A program made the position numbers and the translations under genes. The notes below the pieces were generated by a model. The model was not told where the DNA came from. It searched no databases and saw only the letters and a program-made list of their open reading frames with translations. Source: Daldinia sp. FL1419 (taxonomy: Eukaryota; Ascomycota; Sordariomycetes; Xylariales; Hypoxylaceae). Taken from it: a stretch of 64,000 nucleotides of DNA. Location: contig MU623414.1 of assembly GCA_025201765.1 (NCBI GenBank), forward strand, positions 62,001-126,000, given 5' to 3'. This document shows, piece after piece, positions 44,765-57,130 of this stretch. Each line of letters opens with the position of its first letter. Position 1 is the stretch's first letter.

Positions 44765-47700
44765 TAGTAGTCGTCTCTGCTTATCCGGCCATGTTCCAAG
44801 AGATAACCATGGAAAGCAACTGCGACCAACTTGCGCAGTAATCATTTCTAAGACGGCGGTTAACCCTACTCTCATCTTCGTTACGACGACATAGATCACA
44901 ACGAGAGGTGGCTCTCAACATATTTCCCCTTCGTGCCCATAATAAGCCATAGGTATGGCGGATCCCCTTTTTATATTGCGACGGATAGAGGGCTAGGCAG
45001 AAGTGAAGTTTATTATACTGGCGTTTATCGGGCAGGGTTTAATTATGCGAATATTTTTCTTCACTGCGGTTCGACGCGTTTCGGTGGCGCTTTGACTATA
45101 ACAACGAGGAAAAAGCCGGCTCTGATTTCCATCTCATGATTTCTCAGGCGTATGGCAAGTGAGCGATGCTACTGATTCCTTTTTTCGGAGGGTGGCTTCG
45201 GGTCTGGTACATACGAAATAAGGCAAGGGGGTTTGTCAACTCTTCTCCATTCAGGGATACTATGGTAGTGACAGTTTTATTCGACAACTTGCGCCAGATT
45301 CGGATTCAGATTCAGATTCCATTGCCTTCAGAGGCTCTTTCACATCGGGTGGCAAAAGCAAGGGCCCAACTATCAGGTTGCCTGGGTATTCACAAATATT
45401 ATCGCATAGCGGAGGTTGCTACTTAAATAGCATAAATAGTACTTCTATAGCTATGCTAAAATGTATATGTTCACACAGCAGTGTTTGATGCTCCAAGGAG
45501 TAGGTCTGCATCTATCCGTGAACTATGTGCGTATCCTAAGTAGTGCAGTGCTTCTGAAATGCTTCTCACGGTACTTCACTTCCCTGGGTACCTAGGTGTC
45601 TACTTGGTTAATAACACAAAATCAAGAATCAGACCTCAAAATAGATTCTCTTGATAAGAATCACTTAATGGACAGGTCACCTTGGTATATTAATCATACT
45701 AATGTAAAGTGATGATTGTATGGCTAAATTTCTACTGCTCTGACGGGCTCTGTTTGGTAATACCTTAACCGTAGTAAATCATGTATTTATTGGTACTGTT
45801 TTGTTTGTTATTTTGTTCTTGCACCTGCAAGGGTGCGTCCGTGTATGCTGGGTAGATAGCTTGAACTCCGAAATCACTGGCTTCTTTTCCGATTGGCCAA
45901 CCCTAAGAATTGCATTCCCGAAATGGAAATACAGTGTATTTAATCTAAGTGCACAGGGATTTACCGTATTTCTCACTGTGCTAAACACGAGCTTGACAAG
46001 CCAAGTATTTGATCTGCTACATAGGCCTCAACGCGTCTTCACATTCAGGTGGTTTTGCCAGTTAACTTCACAATCCATCAAATATAACGGATATTTCACA
46101 TTACTACCCAAATATAACCATTTGTACTTTTTAGATTGAAGATATAGAAGTTAGCTATGTTAAATTGTAGAAGCTTTCCACTGCTTTATTCAAAACGTAA
46201 TTGACCGTTGAATTTAAGTACGATTAAGAAAACAAAAGGAAAATACGTAATTAAAGGTCGTGGACACAACCAAGCGAAACCCATCCGAATTGATCGTCAA
46301 TACCTCCCCCAAAGAAGAGTAAACTCAGGTGCTGCAGGTTTGTATCAGATGCAGGATTGGCCGACTGGAAGATATGTTGATAAAGGACATTCGTAAACAG
46401 CTGATATACCATTACCAAGTTCAATACGGTAGCTGATAAACTGAGATTGGAAAAGATTATGTGCGGACAATTGGGATTAAATACGTTTTCGGATATAGAC
46501 CAAACCGAGTTAATTCCGGATTGAAAAGATACCTCTTAGGTTGAATACACACTACCTATTCGCGTTCTGCTAGGTATTGATTTATTTAATCGAATATTTC
46601 TACGCTGCAATAGCAAGCTGAACTTATAACCTTGTCGTGATAAGGTCATTATGATATTTTAGCTACCCTATCAGGTACATAAAAGTCATGTTAATAGTAA
46701 CAGGTACGCTAGCATACGGAAGGATTAACATGCCTGTCACCCGTCACGGTAAGTGGATTTTCCCACCAGGTTTAGAGACTCCATACAGTATCGGACAACG
46801 GTTGGATGACTTTTATTAATACATAATTCGATGAATAAGAGGGTTTAAATATACGAGTGAGTTGAGTTGCCAAGAAAGCCTATGCACATAGGAGATCGTT
46901 GACGTATCATATATGAGCGATAAGTTGAGCAACCCTCTTAAGTTGGGCTGAAATAATGAAGATTAACTACTTACCTAGCAGTTGTAAACATACATTTCAC
47001 GTGGAGGACCAACTCCAAGTTAAGGTTGCAATCTTTACCCCAGCAAGAGTTCCAAAACCCGGTTTAAAGTGATGGCATCGGGTAATCCGACACCGCGGAA
47101 TGGCTCAGTGCTGAGTGTGAGGCGAGTGATTCCCATACTACCGGTTTGGGTTACGAGTGTCCCTTGTCATATTTTGTTACATAGGTGTGGATGTTCATTT
47201 ATTAGGTTACGGGAGTGTTTTTCTCACTCAAGTACTGTGTATACCGAGAAGCGAGGGATCACCATTTAGGCCCTTGAAGGCCCGCTAAAGGGGAGGTATT
47301 ACCCCAGCCTTCCGGGCTTTGTCTTCAATAAACCCTAGTTTACCACATAGGTCAATGCGTAGAGAATTTTCCGTTGCGTGATGTTTGGATGGCCCTACTG
47401 CCTCGTGGGTCTAAATCCGAGACCGCTGTCTGTACGCTATGCGCATGTTGGTTTAGAAGTAGTCTAGAAGGCAAATCAACGACTTAGCTACTACTAGTTG
47501 GAACTGTTGAGTCATCTCTATGCAATACTCCAGAAGACTCAGAATGGGCTATGAGAAAGAGAAGCTGGATACAAAGCTGTGTGTTGTCCCCAAAGTATTT
47601 GACGAAACCTGGCTATCTACGTACTGGGGTCCTGCTTCGGAGCGTTGGTTCATCATAAAAGGTCCCCTGCGCAGTGCCTGCCGGGCACCCAGTAAAATAA

Positions 47701-47915
47701 CATATACATACCATACCGCTGGTTCTATAGGCCATTGCGACGGGATTAGGTGAAAATGGACGCAGCTTGCAAACTCATGTAAAACCTAGAACACAGTCTT
47801 CCAGTCATCAGCCTCGCTTCGTTTTTCAATGATTGATGATTTGTGCTACTCTATATTCCCTTCCAAAGGTGTCATTCGCTTCTTCCATTGATCCGAATGC
47901 CTTTAGGAAGCTATT
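44765..47915. other. 3.1-kb gene-poor region
   Basis: Several ORFs of 60-112 codons occur (for example 45166-45426, 45801-46139, 47069-47269) but none has a domain, signal peptide or splice context that I can support. The sequence is AT-rich and may contain decayed repeats. Confidence 0.4.
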
Positions 47916-49375
47916 ATGACCTTCATCTTCCCCATCGAGACCCCAGATCAAAGGGCCATCATAGTCTGCGGCGTTATCTTTAGTCTCTTAGCGGTGATAT
48001 CTGTTGCCCTACGTGTCTTGGCTAGACATACGGCGAACAGAATACTCGACTGGAGTGATTATTTCGTTGTTGCGGCTTGTGTATGTTACAAGAGCCTTCT
48101 CTATTCTGGCCAGCAGGAAAATTCAACCAGAAAGATCCTTTTGATCATGGCTAATACCGTATCCTAGTTTTTCGCTGTCATCTATCAGGGCGTGTCTATC
48201 TCATGTCCGTATCAGCCCTCACGCAAAAAAGCCATAAGGATAAATAACTAACACTTTATACTTGGTAGCCGTTCTTGTAGGTGGAGTAGGTTACCATGTC
48301 GAGGAAATCAAGAATAGGTTTGGCGTCGAGTCTGGAGCGGAGATATTTCTCCAGGTATGTTTCCTAGCACCACAATAACTTGCGGTCAATGGGGTTTACT
48401 AACTCTCACGGCGTAACGTAGCATACTATCGCCAATCAGTTATTATGGGCGATTAGTCTTTGCCTTTGCAGGATCTCGATTCTCCTGCTATGTACGAAAA
48501 TCTTTTTAGTGCAAAGTTTTATCGTAACAGCCAGAATTGTTTACGTTATTGTCCTTGTATGGTATGTTCTTGCATACAGCAGCCTTTTGTCAACTTGCGT
48601 CGTCGCTAACTATCCGAGCGAAGGGCGCTGATTGCTATACTTACCGCTTTTCTCCTATGTAGACCCTTCGCCTATAATTGGGATAAGTCGATCGAGGGAG
48701 GAGTCTGCGGGGACCCCACGGTATCATGGACTATAACGGGTGTCCTTAACATGATGTCCGATATAATTATCTTTGTTATGCCGATGCCTTACCTATTGAG
48801 GCTGGAACTAGCATGGGAAAGGCGGATCCGGCTAGCAGGAATCTTCGGTGTGATGGTATTGTGAGTATTGGTATCGAATCTGCCTATCCAGCGCCCCTCT
48901 AACAAAACCCGGTAGGCCCTGTATTGTGAGCGTCGTCCGTATCGCCGAGATGGTCAAGATGGACTTCAGCGACATTACATTTAGTTCCACGCACACTATT
49001 CTACTTAGCTCGCTTGAGCCCTGCCTTGGTGTAATAGCAGCGTGCGCGATGACTATGCGGCCCCTTTTCGGCGGTCGATATTCACCTGACGGAACGGCAA
49101 ATTTTAATACTCCTCCTGTTGCACCTCTAGCGAAGAAAAATAGTAGCCGTCGGTTCCAACCCCTCACCGAAAACACATCGGAAACGCGCCTACGTCCCGA
49201 AGAAGTAGGGTATCATGCATCAATAGGGAAATCCCCAGAGCCGCCCATGGGGTTCGGCAGCTTAGGCGAGATGGGTCTGGAAATGGGGGCGATTTCGATA
49301 AGACACGAATGGATTGTGAAGGAGGAGCCTCGTCCAAGAAGTTCGGATACGGAAAAAGACAAGAATATAAAATGA
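47916..49375 (+). CDS. SAT4/PTH11-like seven-helix membrane protein
   Basis: Six exons fit: 47916-48080, 48168-48189, 48269-48354, 48422-48561, 48624-48860 and 48916-49375, giving 369 aa. The product has seven hydrophobic segments and the fungal rhodopsin-like (SAT4) signatures RILDWSDYFVVAA, GGVGYHVEEIKNRFG, LLCRPFAYNWDKS, GVCGDPTVSW, RRIRLAGIFGVMVLPCIVSV and VIAACAMTMRPLFGG. The intron after the 22-nt second exon appears to use a GC donor (GCGTGT) with a strong CTAAC branch; this junction is the least certain. Members include PTH11-type receptors and many orphan plasma-membrane proteins. No CFEM domain is present. Ligand and pathway are unknown. Confidence 0.8.
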
Positions 49376-49647
49376 TGTGATCACGTAACCCAAGACCATG
49401 ATACCCCTTTTGCAAGATACCGTTAAATTGTTTTAGAATTGAATTACTGTCGGTTACAGTATGGTCAAGTCCTCAGGGAAAGTTTATGGATAGAACAACG
49501 TCTTAAATTAATATTTACTGTGGGAGACAACAGCATCTAGACGAATAGCCAAGTACCGATGAATCCGGAAATACGTATTGTGGTCGAGGTTGTCATTCTC
49601 TGCCCCAGATGATACACCTAAAGTTTGACGATAAAATTCGAATAGGC

Positions 49648-51466
49648 TCACATATTGGCGAAAAGATATTTCATCCCTTCCCATATCTCGATACCAGTTG
49701 GAAGTATTTGGTTAGCGGGCAATGTAAATCCGTTACGACCGGTATCACGGAGTTCGATAGCCCACCTGGTGGCCAAGTTAGTTTGTGGACGGGATGGAAT
49801 CCTACGTAACAAAGTAACAAATCACTTTACTCACCCGTACTCTGCTTCGTTGACGTCGGTCACGTAATCATTGCTACCACCGGCTGCAGCGTATAATGTA
49901 GAGCAGATTGGACCAGGAGTGAACCGAGTTCCATACGGCTTCGCGATAGCGGAGGCAGTACCTTTAGACAGGGAGTCTTGTTTGGCTTGGTTCGAAACCA
50001 CTGCCGAACATGAGTAGCCATAGGGTCTACGAGCATCACGTTAATTATATGAATCACAATAGGGCTTGTAGGCATTTAAAACTGGCGGGTGAAATTGGTC
50101 CGAGATGTACTTACGTCAAGATATATTGTCCGTAACTGTGCCAATCAATGTACAGTTTGATGCCGTTTTTCTTCGCTAATTGGTCGCTCAAAGCTATGAA
50201 AACATCAGTTAAGTGCTTTAAAGCCGACAAGAATATTGTGAAGCTTACATCGGATACCAGTGTTTTCTGGAGTATCACCAGCCGCAACACCACGGTACCT
50301 AGAATGGTAATTAATTAGCATCACCCCCCCTTAAATTTATGAGATCCTCTAAGACACGATCACCGGTTAAGCTCAGCTACTTGGGTAGCCAGGTACTCAC
50401 GTTTCTAAACATCAGTCAGTAATGATTTGTTCAAAGGATTGTGACAAAGAAGAAATGGAAATTTCGAAGTTAACTAACCCGACCCAGGACTCGTAGAGGA
50501 TCCCTCACCATCCCATTTGTAAGGCCAATTCCGGTTAACATCCGTACCAATAGCAGAAGTGCCAGATCGCGTCTGGCGATTCTTCCGCCACAATCGATTA
50601 TCGGTTTGCGTGTAGAGGAAACCTGACACGAGTGAGCGAATACACCGAAACATAAAATTAGCTTCAGCTTACCATCGGGGTTGACAATAGGCAGGATGTA
50701 GAAGTCGTAGTTATCGAGAAAGCTCTTGACGGTCGTGTCATTGTTATAGTTGGCAACAAGTTGGTATGTCAGATATTCAACGACCTAAGGCTCAATATCA
50801 GCAACAGCTAAATCCACGAGTATCTAGTCATTGAACTACCTTTGAGGAGATCCACTCCCGAGCATGGACGTTGCCATTGAAATATACAGCTGGTTTCGAG
50901 TCCTTGCCACCGCTTCCCCAGAGGTGAATACCTTGAATATCGCGGCCTTCGAACGACTTCCCGGCGGTAATAAGCTCCGAGTTAGAGGAGAAGGACGACT
51001 GTATATCCTTCAAAAATGTCAAATGATCATCATAAGCATGGTATGCGTCGAACCACGAAAGGCTTGGGAGGGCATTCGCGCCCAGTTCTAGGGACTGTTA
51101 GAATAAGCTCACGCGCTCATCATTTAGTCGACGAAACATACCCGGGTATTTGGCTAGTTCACCCTCGAGAGCTATATCGGCTCCAAGATCGTGGCTTAAC
51201 ACCTCCGAGGTAAGATTCAACCCTTCGAAAGCTGGGAGGTTCTCGGGCGGTACTGCAATATCAAAGTGCTGCTCCTCCACGTGACCATGGTTATGGGTAA
51301 GGTCAATGGCTTCTAGGGATTCTATTTGGGCCTCGAAAGCTGCAATATTATCTCCCGGTGCCACGCGAAAGATCTTATAGCCATCGTATACAACCCTACC
51401 CCTCCTGTCCAGTCGCAAAGCGACGGTCAAGGGCGCGGCCAACAGAAGAGGCTGAAGGAATTTCAT
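49648..51466 (-). CDS. Secreted zinc metallocarboxypeptidase, M14A family
   Basis: Nine exons fit: 51466-51142, 51087-50840, 50784-50673, 50622-50479, 50404-50401, 50298-50249, 50193-50115, 50026-49835 and 49765-49648, giving 423 aa. The product has a signal peptide (MKFLQPLLLAAPLTVAL), a propeptide of about 100 residues and the peptidase domain. Zinc ligands are H183 and E186 in VHAREWIS and H313 in IDWHSYGQY; the catalytic glutamate is E389 in IELRDTGRNGF. Conserved TDVNRNWPYKW and LPIVNPDG blocks are present. Exon 5 is a 4-nt microexon needed to make SETYRG. The enzyme should remove C-terminal residues from peptides outside the cell after propeptide cleavage. All junctions keep the frame. 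Confidence 0.92.
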
Positions 51467-54403
51467 AATGAATAAATATGAGTTAAAGAGTACAACTAAG
51501 GATATAGGTTTGGCGGGTTCTGGAGTACGCTTTATATTTTTTACGTTTTATTTTATTGATATAGGCTTGTTGCAATCGCGCCGTAAGGTCTGTGGTGATA
51601 GCGTTGCAACCGATGAGCTCTCATCTGCCTGATCGGGCAGGTCGTGCTTCTCACGGGCGACGTAAATCTAGAATGATAAGCTTTAGCCTAGCTCGTACGA
51701 GCAATGGATGTGCACGCTTGGCAATTGGTAACAGAAGGTCTTAAGAGCATACAAGCAAGAAACATGAGAAAATAAGAGTATCGCAAACAGGGGAACCCCC
51801 TCGAGCGACGGTCTAGTCAATTTAGCCTACAGAAGCAAATGGCACGCAAACGGCACCGGAAGGTCGGTGGGCCAGCTTCTCCAAGTTTAAATCCATTGGT
51901 TAGGAATCTATTGGTGTTGTTTATCAGAATTCATGCCAAGCCACATATACGATCTCGTTCTGATTAATTGTTGCATAGGTAGCTGCATGATGAACCCGAA
52001 CTTCCTCATCTAAGATTTCACAGGGCTTCTATTCCCCGCATAAAGCTAGTATTACTACTACTACCCTTGCTCGGTATAAAGATCTACCTTGTTTATTGAA
52101 GATAGTCTTCCAGACAGCACGTCGTACTAGGTAAAAAGGGGACCGCTCACTATATAATATGTAATGAGGGTATATTATCACGTAATGATGCAATGGCAAA
52201 CTCGCCTGCCTATTTCAGGGGCTGATGCCGTAGTTAACATTACACACTTTTGTTATTGAACTTCCAACCCAGCATATTGTGATATTGTAACGGCGTACTC
52301 TCTATATAAATGCTCCCAGATTAGAGATTTATTGTTGCCCACGTACCTAGATACCTAGATACCTACCTGGATACCTAGGTAGGTAGGTATAGAACCTTAT
52401 ATCGTATGACTACGACTACCTGTTGATAGGTCCTCCCGACTGGCTCGAGATATTCTGGACTAGACTATGCTCTAATATGCTGATTAAAAGAGCATTTTCA
52501 ACTTGTACCAGATTTTTGTACCGGATTCGAAGGGCTGGGTTGATAAGTCTTTAAATCATTTAATAATACCTCTTGTGCCAAAGAAAAGTCTGGAATCATA
52601 CCTCTCAACGGTTCTTAGTGTCATGGGAAGAGAGAACTAAGCTAGTGAAATATGAATGATACTTCATGGGCTTGCTAGCGTCACTTACTTTGTGCTATTC
52701 TCTCTGCCTAATCTCGGTATAATCGAATGAACCCCTTGAATTGCCGTACCACCAAGTCCTAGAACCAATGTTAAGGAGTGATCATGCATAGATGCGTGTG
52801 TTATAAGACGATCTTCGTTGAGTTATGTATTGAAGTCACTCGACTATGCTGCGGGCTATGGGGTGGTACGTTGGGGGATATTGTAAACCGGGAAAATCAA
52901 GCTTAGTTGAAACTTATATCCATTGGGCCGTGTGTCTACTCGTCGTGAGTTTCGTGGCCCGAATACCCGCATGACTACCTAGGTTACTCATTTATACTTG
53001 ATTGTGAACGTAAGGGCTCTTAAGAAAAAGTTATAGATGGTGGTAATATGACACCAACTCGGATAGGAGGTGTATGACATGAACGAGACAAAATGCCTTC
53101 GATACTTAAAAGACCATCATGGTTATGAACACAGAAAGATTGGCGTAAAAGATCTTAGGTGACCTAGATATAGCATGTATAGGTACCTATTCTAAGAGTA
53201 ATAGGCCTCTGGCAGCTTTATTGGACCCGGGGATCTGTCTATTTCTCTAGAAAATGTATCCAACCCTAGTTGCAGATCAAGAGATCTCGTCGATGCTCTT
53301 GGCAATCGTGGTTGCTTTACCTGTGGATCCATCTGTCGATTAACGACATGAGATGTTCAAGTATGTTGTAGTTTATTTTATAAGCCGGTCTTAAATTGTG
53401 GCGTGCCACTGTCAACCAACCTATGTCTACGGTTAGTTAGACTTATTAGTTATGCGCCGCCAAGTTGAGAGTTGAAACCAATAAAACGCTACCTCAGATG
53501 CAGGCTCGGTAAGGTTGTGGTTTTTCAGGGGTATTTTGAGTGTTGTTATTAATTATTAGGGACAACTTCAATTACAATAATGCGTCCTTTTTATCTTTCA
53601 TCTCATAAATGCCTAGGTTAGACTAATAGCCATTCCGTAGTAGATAATTCTATAGCCCCTTAAGAAGAAACAATTAATTGAAACTTTCCAGATTTAAAAA
53701 GGGAAGCTTAAATGATCTTTAATCCTGGCGACGATCATTGCATCTGCGATTCTGCGACAGGCGTTGTTTCATCAACTCAGCTTAACCCCGGAGCGTACCG
53801 CACGGCGCAGACGCGACGCCTGTAAAATCACCGGGGGGTCCCCTACTACATCGTCTAAACCTGCAATATCGCCCACCGTGGTCTACCAGTGACCACCACT
53901 GACCACCATAAATTACCGATATCTTGGTCTGGGCCCCGCGCGCTAAGAGAGACGCAGGTTCACCAAAGGCTCCTAGGGAGTCGCCATGAAACTTGACAGA
54001 AACCTCTCATTTTAAAAAAGGGAGTTGGTTATCTTTCTCCCGGGCGAGGTTCTCCTTTGTGACGCCGTAGAGTCCCGTATGCAATTGTAAGCTCACGATG
54101 CCGCGCTTAGGGGTATATATATGGTTGCCGCCTGCCCAGTGAAGCAGCGAAATGTAGCTGCTCTCACCATCTACCGTAATATCATCAGGTCTCGGGCAGG
54201 TTCTTATCATTCGCCTTTTCTTTTATTACCTTCAATTCGTTACTGAACCCTGCCGTGCAGAGGTTGCTTCATTCGTTCTATACTATTGATTGATCTTTCG
54301 AACGCATAGTTGCGAGAGCGGTTGTGCTTTTTTTGTTTTTTCTGTCGAAGCAAAGGAACTAAAGTATCGTTACACAATTTCGGGTTTAAGACAGTCGGCG
54401 ACA
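51467..54403. other. 2.9-kb gene-poor region
   Basis: No ORF above 70 codons is supported. It contains a dense TACCTAGATACC/TAGGTAGG patch at 52340-52392. Sequence is AT-leaning and may hold decayed repeats or long regulatory DNA for the flanking secreted-protein genes. Confidence 0.45.
52340..52392. repeat. TACCTAGA/TAGGTAGG microsatellite
   Basis: Tandem CTAGATAC and CTACCTGG units followed by TAGGTAGGTAGG form partly self-complementary sequence. Confidence 0.7.
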
Positions 54404-55953
54404 ATGTATTCACTTATCTTCGCCTTTCTCAGCCTGCAATCATGCGTGACTGCGTCACCCATTGCGCCTCGAGGCTTACTCCGAAGGGCGGTGACGGAGC
54501 TAGACCAGGCGGCTTTTGAAGAGGCCCAACAGCCGGACAACACAGCGACGAGGGCTTTCTCCGGAACCCAAATACGGGTAAGACAGTTGTTTCGGACGTT
54601 GGATAGCCCATTGAGTTAACGGAGTATATCATAGACCTCCGATGGACGATGCTTGTTTGTTGACGAGCTGTCTGGAGATTTCCGGGCAAACCTCACTCCG
54701 ATACAAGTGGCCGATTGTGGCGCCACAGACGGTCAGGGATGGGACATCATCACCGCGGGCAAGCATAACAATGTCGAGAACTCGATGCTCGTTGTTAGCA
54801 CTTTGGTAAGCGTCTTATTTCACGCCTTACTTGGAATACTATGCATATATTGACAAATTGCTAGACGAATGCCTGTTTCAACTTCGATCCGCGACGTGCG
54901 GATGGCAACCAAGTCCTCCTGTTCAGCTGCGGTGGCCGAGCAGACGGTGGCGGCGAAGTCACAGACTCCCAGCTCTTCCCTTTCAACGGTGGTAGCGGGC
55001 CTCTTACGTTCTCGCCCAAGAACGACGTACAGTCGTGCTTTACCGTTAAGGGCAACGTTGTTGATGTTGCTCCTTGTGCCGATGGGAATTCCGATCAGCA
55101 GTTCACTTTCGGTGATGCACCATCTACGCCAACTGATCCTCAAGTGACTGCTACGTCTATTGCTACCGCCACCGCCACCGCCACCACTGTTCAAGATCCG
55201 ACGACATCTGTCTCGGATGCTACTCCGTCGCAGGCTGTATCAACCGGCTTAGTCACCGGAGCAATTCCCAACCCTACAGAGGCTGTCCCCGTATCCCGTG
55301 CCGGTGGCGTGCTGCAGCCCACTGCAGTAGCAGAGTCTCATCAACGGGACGACACAGCAACACGTGCGTTCACTTCCGTCAGCATAAAGGCACCGAACGG
55401 CCAGTGTCTCTTCATCGACCCTACGGCTGGCGACTTCCGCGAGAACCTTATCCCGGTCTCGTTGGTAGAGTGTAGCGGAACACCTAATGAGAAGTTCGAT
55501 ATCATTACGGCTGGAAAGCACAACAATGCCCAAGACTCGGCTTTGATAGTGAGCAGCTTGGTAAGTTGATCCGACATTGTTATTCATAGGTAGTTAGGTA
55601 TGTGTATGGTCTGTTTGCTGATATCTTTCTAGACAAATGGTTGCATTAGCTTTGACGGACGCCGCCCTGCTGGTGACACAGTGACGATTTTCTCGTGCGG
55701 AGGCCGAGCTGCCGGAGGTTCGTAAAATTTTTTTTTTTCTTTTTTGTATTTTAATAATGTGTGTTTTGATACTAATACTCAACTAGAGGGCGAGACGAAC
55801 AACGGTCAGTTAGTACCATTTACCGGTGGTACTGATCTAATCTTTGCACCGGAGAGCGAACGAAACGCAACATGCATTGTGCCGGGCAATGGTCGGCTCG
55901 ATTCTGCCCCCTGTGCCAACGATGGCTCTCAAGTCTTTACTATTCTAGCCTAA
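54404..55953 (+). CDS. Secreted protein with two beta-trefoil-like repeats
   Basis: Five exons, 54404-54577, 54635-54805, 54865-55560, 55633-55717 and 55787-55953, give 430 aa. A signal peptide (MYSLIFAFLSLQSCVTAS) and a likely dibasic propeptide site (GLLRR) come first. Two related halves follow, each with CLF(V/I)D...GDFR.NL, then DIITAGKHNN, then FSCGGRA and an acidic/polar end. A Thr/Ala/Ser-rich linker (TATATATTVQDPTTS) joins them. The C..C spacing and Q(L/V)F-type ends resemble ricin-type beta-trefoil lectin folds known in fungal secreted proteins. Carbohydrate binding is plausible but not shown. The halves share an intron at the same position, after the Leu before TN(A/G)C. Confidence 0.8.
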
Positions 55954-56188
55954 GGGATGCTTCTAGCAACAAAACCGTCAACACCATTTTTCAGTGGAAC
56001 GTGATGGGATAACCCCCCTTTCCAATTAAATTAATTCATCGATGAATACTACCTGATTAATCTCATATGTGTAACTCCCTTTGGAAATCGTGATGAAGCC
56101 CTTGTATTCGCCAGTCTCGATGCTCGGAGAGGTATCATATCATACCGATATGATACGTCTATTGCGGTGCAGATCGGTACACACCCCA

Positions 56189-57130
56189 TTACCCACGACG
56201 GGCTGTTTCAAACGGACTTTCTTTGACTAGCCACTCCTCCATTGTCAGCATTTGGGGGTGATCCCTGCGACGAGCTGTAACATCTGCCCTATAGCCATCG
56301 GTAGCGAACCATCCAATCATCAGACCCATCTCGGTGACCATATATGTCAATGCACTCCCGAAGAACCAGTAGCTCACCGGTACGGGGGACCCTGTTGCCT
56401 TGGCGAATGAGGCATTAAGCTGTTCCCAGGATAGCTCGTCGCCAGCGAGACCGACGGCTCTTCGATTCCACCGCTCCGGGTCAGCGAACACCTTGGCAGC
56501 GAAAACTCCAATGTCCGACGTAGCGATCCATTGCATACGTTTACCTCCCAAGTGATTATGTAGCGCGGCCATGAAGACCTTGGTCGGAAATCCGGGGGCT
56601 AGATTATCCATAAAAGCCACCGGACGCAGGATTGTCCACCCCATGCTTGCGCCCGGTTTCCCCGGCCCGGTGGCGTCTCGGAGATGCCGCTCAATACGGT
56701 ACTTGCTCTGGAAGTGGGGTATAGGGGTCGGATTGTTCCATGATGCCTCGTCGCCCCCGCGCTCGACACTGCTGTAAACGAAATGTCTGATACCGGCCTT
56801 GATAGACTCGTCAATGAGAGCCTTACCCTGTGCAACTTCACCCTCGAGGGTCACCCCCTTTCCCATAGAGATCTGCACGGAGTAGACACCCCAGATAGGC
56901 TGAGAACATATCTTTCGAGCTTCTTGGAATAAGCTGGGGACGTTATCAAGATTACCCTGCACCAACTTGATCGATGATGACTTCTGGGCAAGCTGCTTGG
57001 CGCTGATGGTGTTGACGTCGCGTGTGACGGCGAGTATCGTGAATTTACCAGGGTCCTGGCTAAGAAGTGCATTTATCGCTGCACCACCTTGTTTTCCTGT
57101 AGCACCTGTGATGAGAAGGACTTTGGACAT
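56189..57130 (-). CDS. NmrA-like NAD(P)-binding protein
   Basis: Single exon, 313 aa. The N-terminal Rossmann motif ITGATGKQGGAAINALL (GxxGxxG) begins at residue 7 and is followed by VTRDVN, SIKLVQGNLDN and HFVYSSVERGG, the pattern of the atypical short-chain dehydrogenase NmrA/HSCARG family. The usual active-site YxxxK of classical SDRs is not obvious, though SKYRIERHLR occupies that region. Such proteins act as redox-sensing regulators (NmrA binds NAD(P) and GATA factors) or as reductases in metabolite clusters. It is divergent from the SnoaL-like gene. Which role applies here is open. Confidence 0.9.
   Translation of the reverse strand: MSKVLLITGATGKQGGAAINALLSQDPGKFTILAVTRDVNTISAKQLAQKSSSIKLVQGNLDNVPSLFQEARKICSQPIWGVYSVQISMGKGVTLEGEVAQGKALIDESIKAGIRHFVYSSVERGGDEASWNNPTPIPHFQSKYRIERHLRDATGPGKPGASMGWTILRPVAFMDNLAPGFPTKVFMAALHNHLGGKRMQWIATSDIGVFAAKVFADPERWNRRAVGLAGDELSWEQLNASFAKATGSPVPVSYWFFGSALTYMVTEMGLMIGWFATDGYRADVTARRRDHPQMLTMEEWLVKESPFETARRG

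Noticed and set aside
45801..46139. 112-codon plus-strand ORF
   Set aside because: AT-rich, no recognisable motif and no coding-like context.
54007..54210. 67-codon minus-strand ORF resembling a small secreted protein
   Set aside because: No signal peptide and it overlaps the likely promoter of the two-repeat secreted protein.
54635..55953. Calling the two-repeat secreted protein a toxin
   Set aside because: Only a beta-trefoil-like binding fold is suggested; there is no catalytic domain.
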